DNA from: JAHEEL01 sp963715255
GTDB lineage: Bacteria; Actinomycetota; Acidimicrobiia; Spongiisociales; UBA5794
DNA: 64,000 nt
Reading direction: 5' to 3'
Assembly (NCBI GenBank): GCA_963715255.1
Contig: CAVQRN010000005.1
Coordinates: 1 to 64,000 of the forward strand
Shown here: piece by piece, positions 62,497 through 64,000 of the stretch
Numbering within the stretch: position 1 is the stretch's first letter
Layout: every line of letters starts with the position of its first letter
Notes under the pieces: model-generated
Database searches by the model: none
The model's input: the letters and a program-made list of their open reading frames with translations, nothing else
Told to the model about the DNA's origin: nothing
Program-made: the position numbers and the translations under genes

Positions 62497-64000
62497 AGAT
62501 CAAGGGATACACCCCCGATGGCGTCGCTCTGACGCGGGACGAGCACGGGATTCTCCACATCCGGGCCGACGATCTCGCAGGCGCCTACTGGGGGATGGGG
62601 TATGCCCACGCACGAGATCGGGCGATGCAGATGGGCTTGATGCGGCTCCTCGGACAGGGTCGGGTCGCAGAGTGCCTTGACGGCAGCGACGAGTCGGTTG
62701 AGGTCGATCGATTCTTCCGGCGAATGAATTGGTGCGGGAGCACGGCAGCTCAGGTCGATGCTCTCACGCCCCAGACCCGCGTGCTCGTCGACGCATACTG
62801 CACCGGCGTCAATGTCCGCTTCTCCGAGACGCGACCGTGGGAGTTTCGAGTTCTCGGATATCGACCCGAGCCGTGGACCGTCGAGGATGTGCTGCTCATG
62901 GCTCGTATGACCGGCTATCTGACCCTCGCGACGTCGCAGGCCGAGATCGAGCGACTGTTCGTCGAGATGGTGCAGGCAGGCGTCGACGACGGGCGGCTCG
63001 ATGCACTCTTCCCTGGGTGCGTGGGGACCCTCGATCGTGACCTGCTCCAGAAGGTGACACTCGGGGAGCGCGTCGTTCCCGACTCGGTCAAGTGGACCGT
63101 TGGGGGGCCGCGGATGATGGCCTCGAACAACTGGGCCCTGTCGGCTCAACGCTCGGCGACGGGCCATGCTCTGCTCGCCAACGATCCGCACCTGGAGGTC
63201 AATCGTCTCCCGGCTGTGTGGGTCGAGCAAGTAATCGAGTTTCCGGACGACACCGTGTTCACCGCGAACATGCCGGGCCTCACCGGTCCGCTGATCGGGC
63301 GCAAGGACGATCTCGCCTGGGGCGCAACCTACGCGTTCATGGATGCCGTCGACTCATGGGTCGAGGAGTGCCGTGACGGCGAGTTTCGGCGAGAAGATCG
63401 TTTCGAATCGTTCACCGAACGGCGCGAGCGGATCCTGGTGAAGAAGAGCCAACCAGTGGATGTGGTGTTCTACGAGAACCTGCACGGCGTGCTCGACGGC
63501 GATCCCTTCGAGGAGGGCTTCTACCTCTCGACGAAGTGGGCGCCGGCCGACTCGGGTGCTGCGACGCTCAACGCGGTCACCGACATCTGGCGTGCCAGAA
63601 CGGTCGATGATGCGCAAGACGCTTTCGGTCGACTCGAGACCGCCTGGAATTGGGTGTTCGCCGACAGCTCTGGGCGGATCGGGTATCAGATGTCCGGCCA
63701 ACTCCCCATCCGCGACGAAGACGCCACGGGTTTCGTTCCGATGCCGGGGTGGGACCCGAAGTGGGACTGGCGCGGATTCGCCGCGCCCGACGAGCTGCCC
63801 GGCGTGCTTGATCCGCCCGAGGGCTTCATCGTGACCGCGAACAACGACTTGAACCACTTGGGAGCGGCGAATCCGATCAACATGCCGATGGGTGACTATC
63901 GGGCCCGCAGGATCACGAGTCTCCTCTCGGAGGAAGCGGCTGATCTCGATACGTTCCGGCGCATACACCAGGACACCTACTCGCTTCAGGCCGAGGAGAT
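62493..64000 (+). CDS. Penicillin acylase family (Ntn-hydrolase) protein, 3' end outside window
   Basis: At least 502 residues, incomplete. GVALTRDEHGILHIRADD then GYAHARDRAMQMGLMRLLGQ is the alpha-subunit start of penicillin-amidase proteins. MMASNNWALS at residues 208-217 marks the autocatalytic cleavage site, with Ser211 becoming the N-terminal nucleophile of the beta chain; NDPHLEVNRLPAVWVE and GRKDDLAWGATYAFMD follow. Most relatives have a signal peptide; here translation starts directly in domain sequence, so it may be cytoplasmic. Substrates in the family include acyl-homoserine lactones and beta-lactams. Confidence 0.88.
   Translation, partial: MKIKGYTPDGVALTRDEHGILHIRADDLAGAYWGMGYAHARDRAMQMGLMRLLGQGRVAECLDGSDESVEVDRFFRRMNWCGSTAAQVDALTPQTRVLVDAYCTGVNVRFSETRPWEFRVLGYRPEPWTVEDVLLMARMTGYLTLATSQAEIERLFVEMVQAGVDDGRLDALFPGCVGTLDRDLLQKVTLGERVVPDSVKWTVGGPRMMASNNWALSAQRSATGHALLANDPHLEVNRLPAVWVEQVIEFPDDTVFTANMPGLTGPLIGRKDDLAWGATYAFMDAVDSWVEECRDGEFRREDRFESFTERRERILVKKSQPVDVVFYENLHGVLDGDPFEEGFYLSTKWAPADSGAATLNAVTDIWRARTVDDAQDAFGRLETAWNWVFADSSGRIGYQMSGQLPIRDEDATGFVPMPGWDPKWDWRGFAAPDELPGVLDPPEGFIVTANNDLNHLGAANPINMPMGDYRARRITSLLSEEAADLDTFRRIHQDTYSLQAEE

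Noticed and set aside
61968..63230. Long minus-strand frame of 420 codons under dtd and the acylase
   Set aside because: Shadow frame; the plus-strand genes have full motif sets.

Overview
The window is a metagenome-style contig made of two unlike parts. Bases 1 to about 6,470 are AT-richer. They hold three tRNA genes (Met, Gly, Pro), a large membrane-anchored STAND/AAA-type NTPase, a DNA adenine-type methyltransferase paired with a MOSC-domain protein, and the C-terminal half of a parvulin-type prolyl isomerase. Their style suggests a Chloroflexota-like source. From about 6,470 to the end the DNA is clearly GC-rich and reads as an actinobacterium, perhaps Acidimicrobiia-like: a mycothiol-conjugate amidase (Mca), CofC for coenzyme F420, many ATGA start/stop overlaps and several likely leaderless starts. 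The switch falls inside two divergent truncated genes, so it is most simply an assembly or read chimera. About fourteen frameshifts in otherwise normal housekeeping genes suggest uncorrected long-read errors in both parts.

The actinobacterial part by region: 6.5-8.2 kb, an ECF sigma factor and a putative anti-sigma protein whose extracytoplasmic part carries a 444-bp near-identical duplication; 8.6-9.4 kb, an alkylmercury-lyase (MerB) family gene read through two in-frame TGA codons; 9.4-13 kb, small membrane and enzyme genes separated by REP-like palindromes; 13.8-17.5 kb, a prolyl-tRNA editing protein, a DUF4389 membrane protein and a DUF4242-adenylate cyclase fusion; 17.58-19.4 kb, a cysteine-rich leader peptide, an intrinsic terminator and cysK-cysE; 19.5-23.6 kb, a TetR regulator, a UspA-like protein and an acyl-CoA synthetase/GNAT fusion; 23.9-34.7 kb, lipase, GMC oxidoreductase, SDR, ABC ATPase, saccharopine dehydrogenase family, PIG-L, CofC, amino-acid ABC permease and binding protein, pyruvate kinase; 35-39 kb, paired VanW-type surface proteins; 39-46 kb, RecB-like nuclease, Mca, two dynamin-like GTPases, MscS channel, lipid kinase, phosphoribosyltransferase and response regulator; 46-64 kb, P5C dehydrogenase, secreted nuclease, MaoC, hydrolases, transporters, ribokinase and nucleoside hydrolase, CoA-transferase, DUF368, D-aminoacyl-tRNA deacylase and a penicillin-acylase-family enzyme running off the end.

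The most striking system is the MerB-family gene at 8590-9384. Two in-frame TGA codons sit where MerB has its two catalytic cysteines (Cys96 and Cys159; the Asp99 equivalent is kept). Each TGA is followed at a suitable distance by a perfect 7-bp hairpin with G in the first two loop positions, as expected of a bacterial SECIS element. The straightforward reading is a double-selenocysteine organomercurial-lyase-like protein. No selA, selB, selC or selD gene is in the window.

A second regulatory system is the cysK-cysE leader: a leaderless Cys-rich peptide gene, an intrinsic terminator just before the cysK ribosome binding site, and a possible alternative pairing that would disrupt the terminator, together looking like cysteine-responsive transcription attenuation. 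CysE and CysK supply cysteine, the thiol of mycothiol, whose conjugates are handled by the Mca encoded later in the window.
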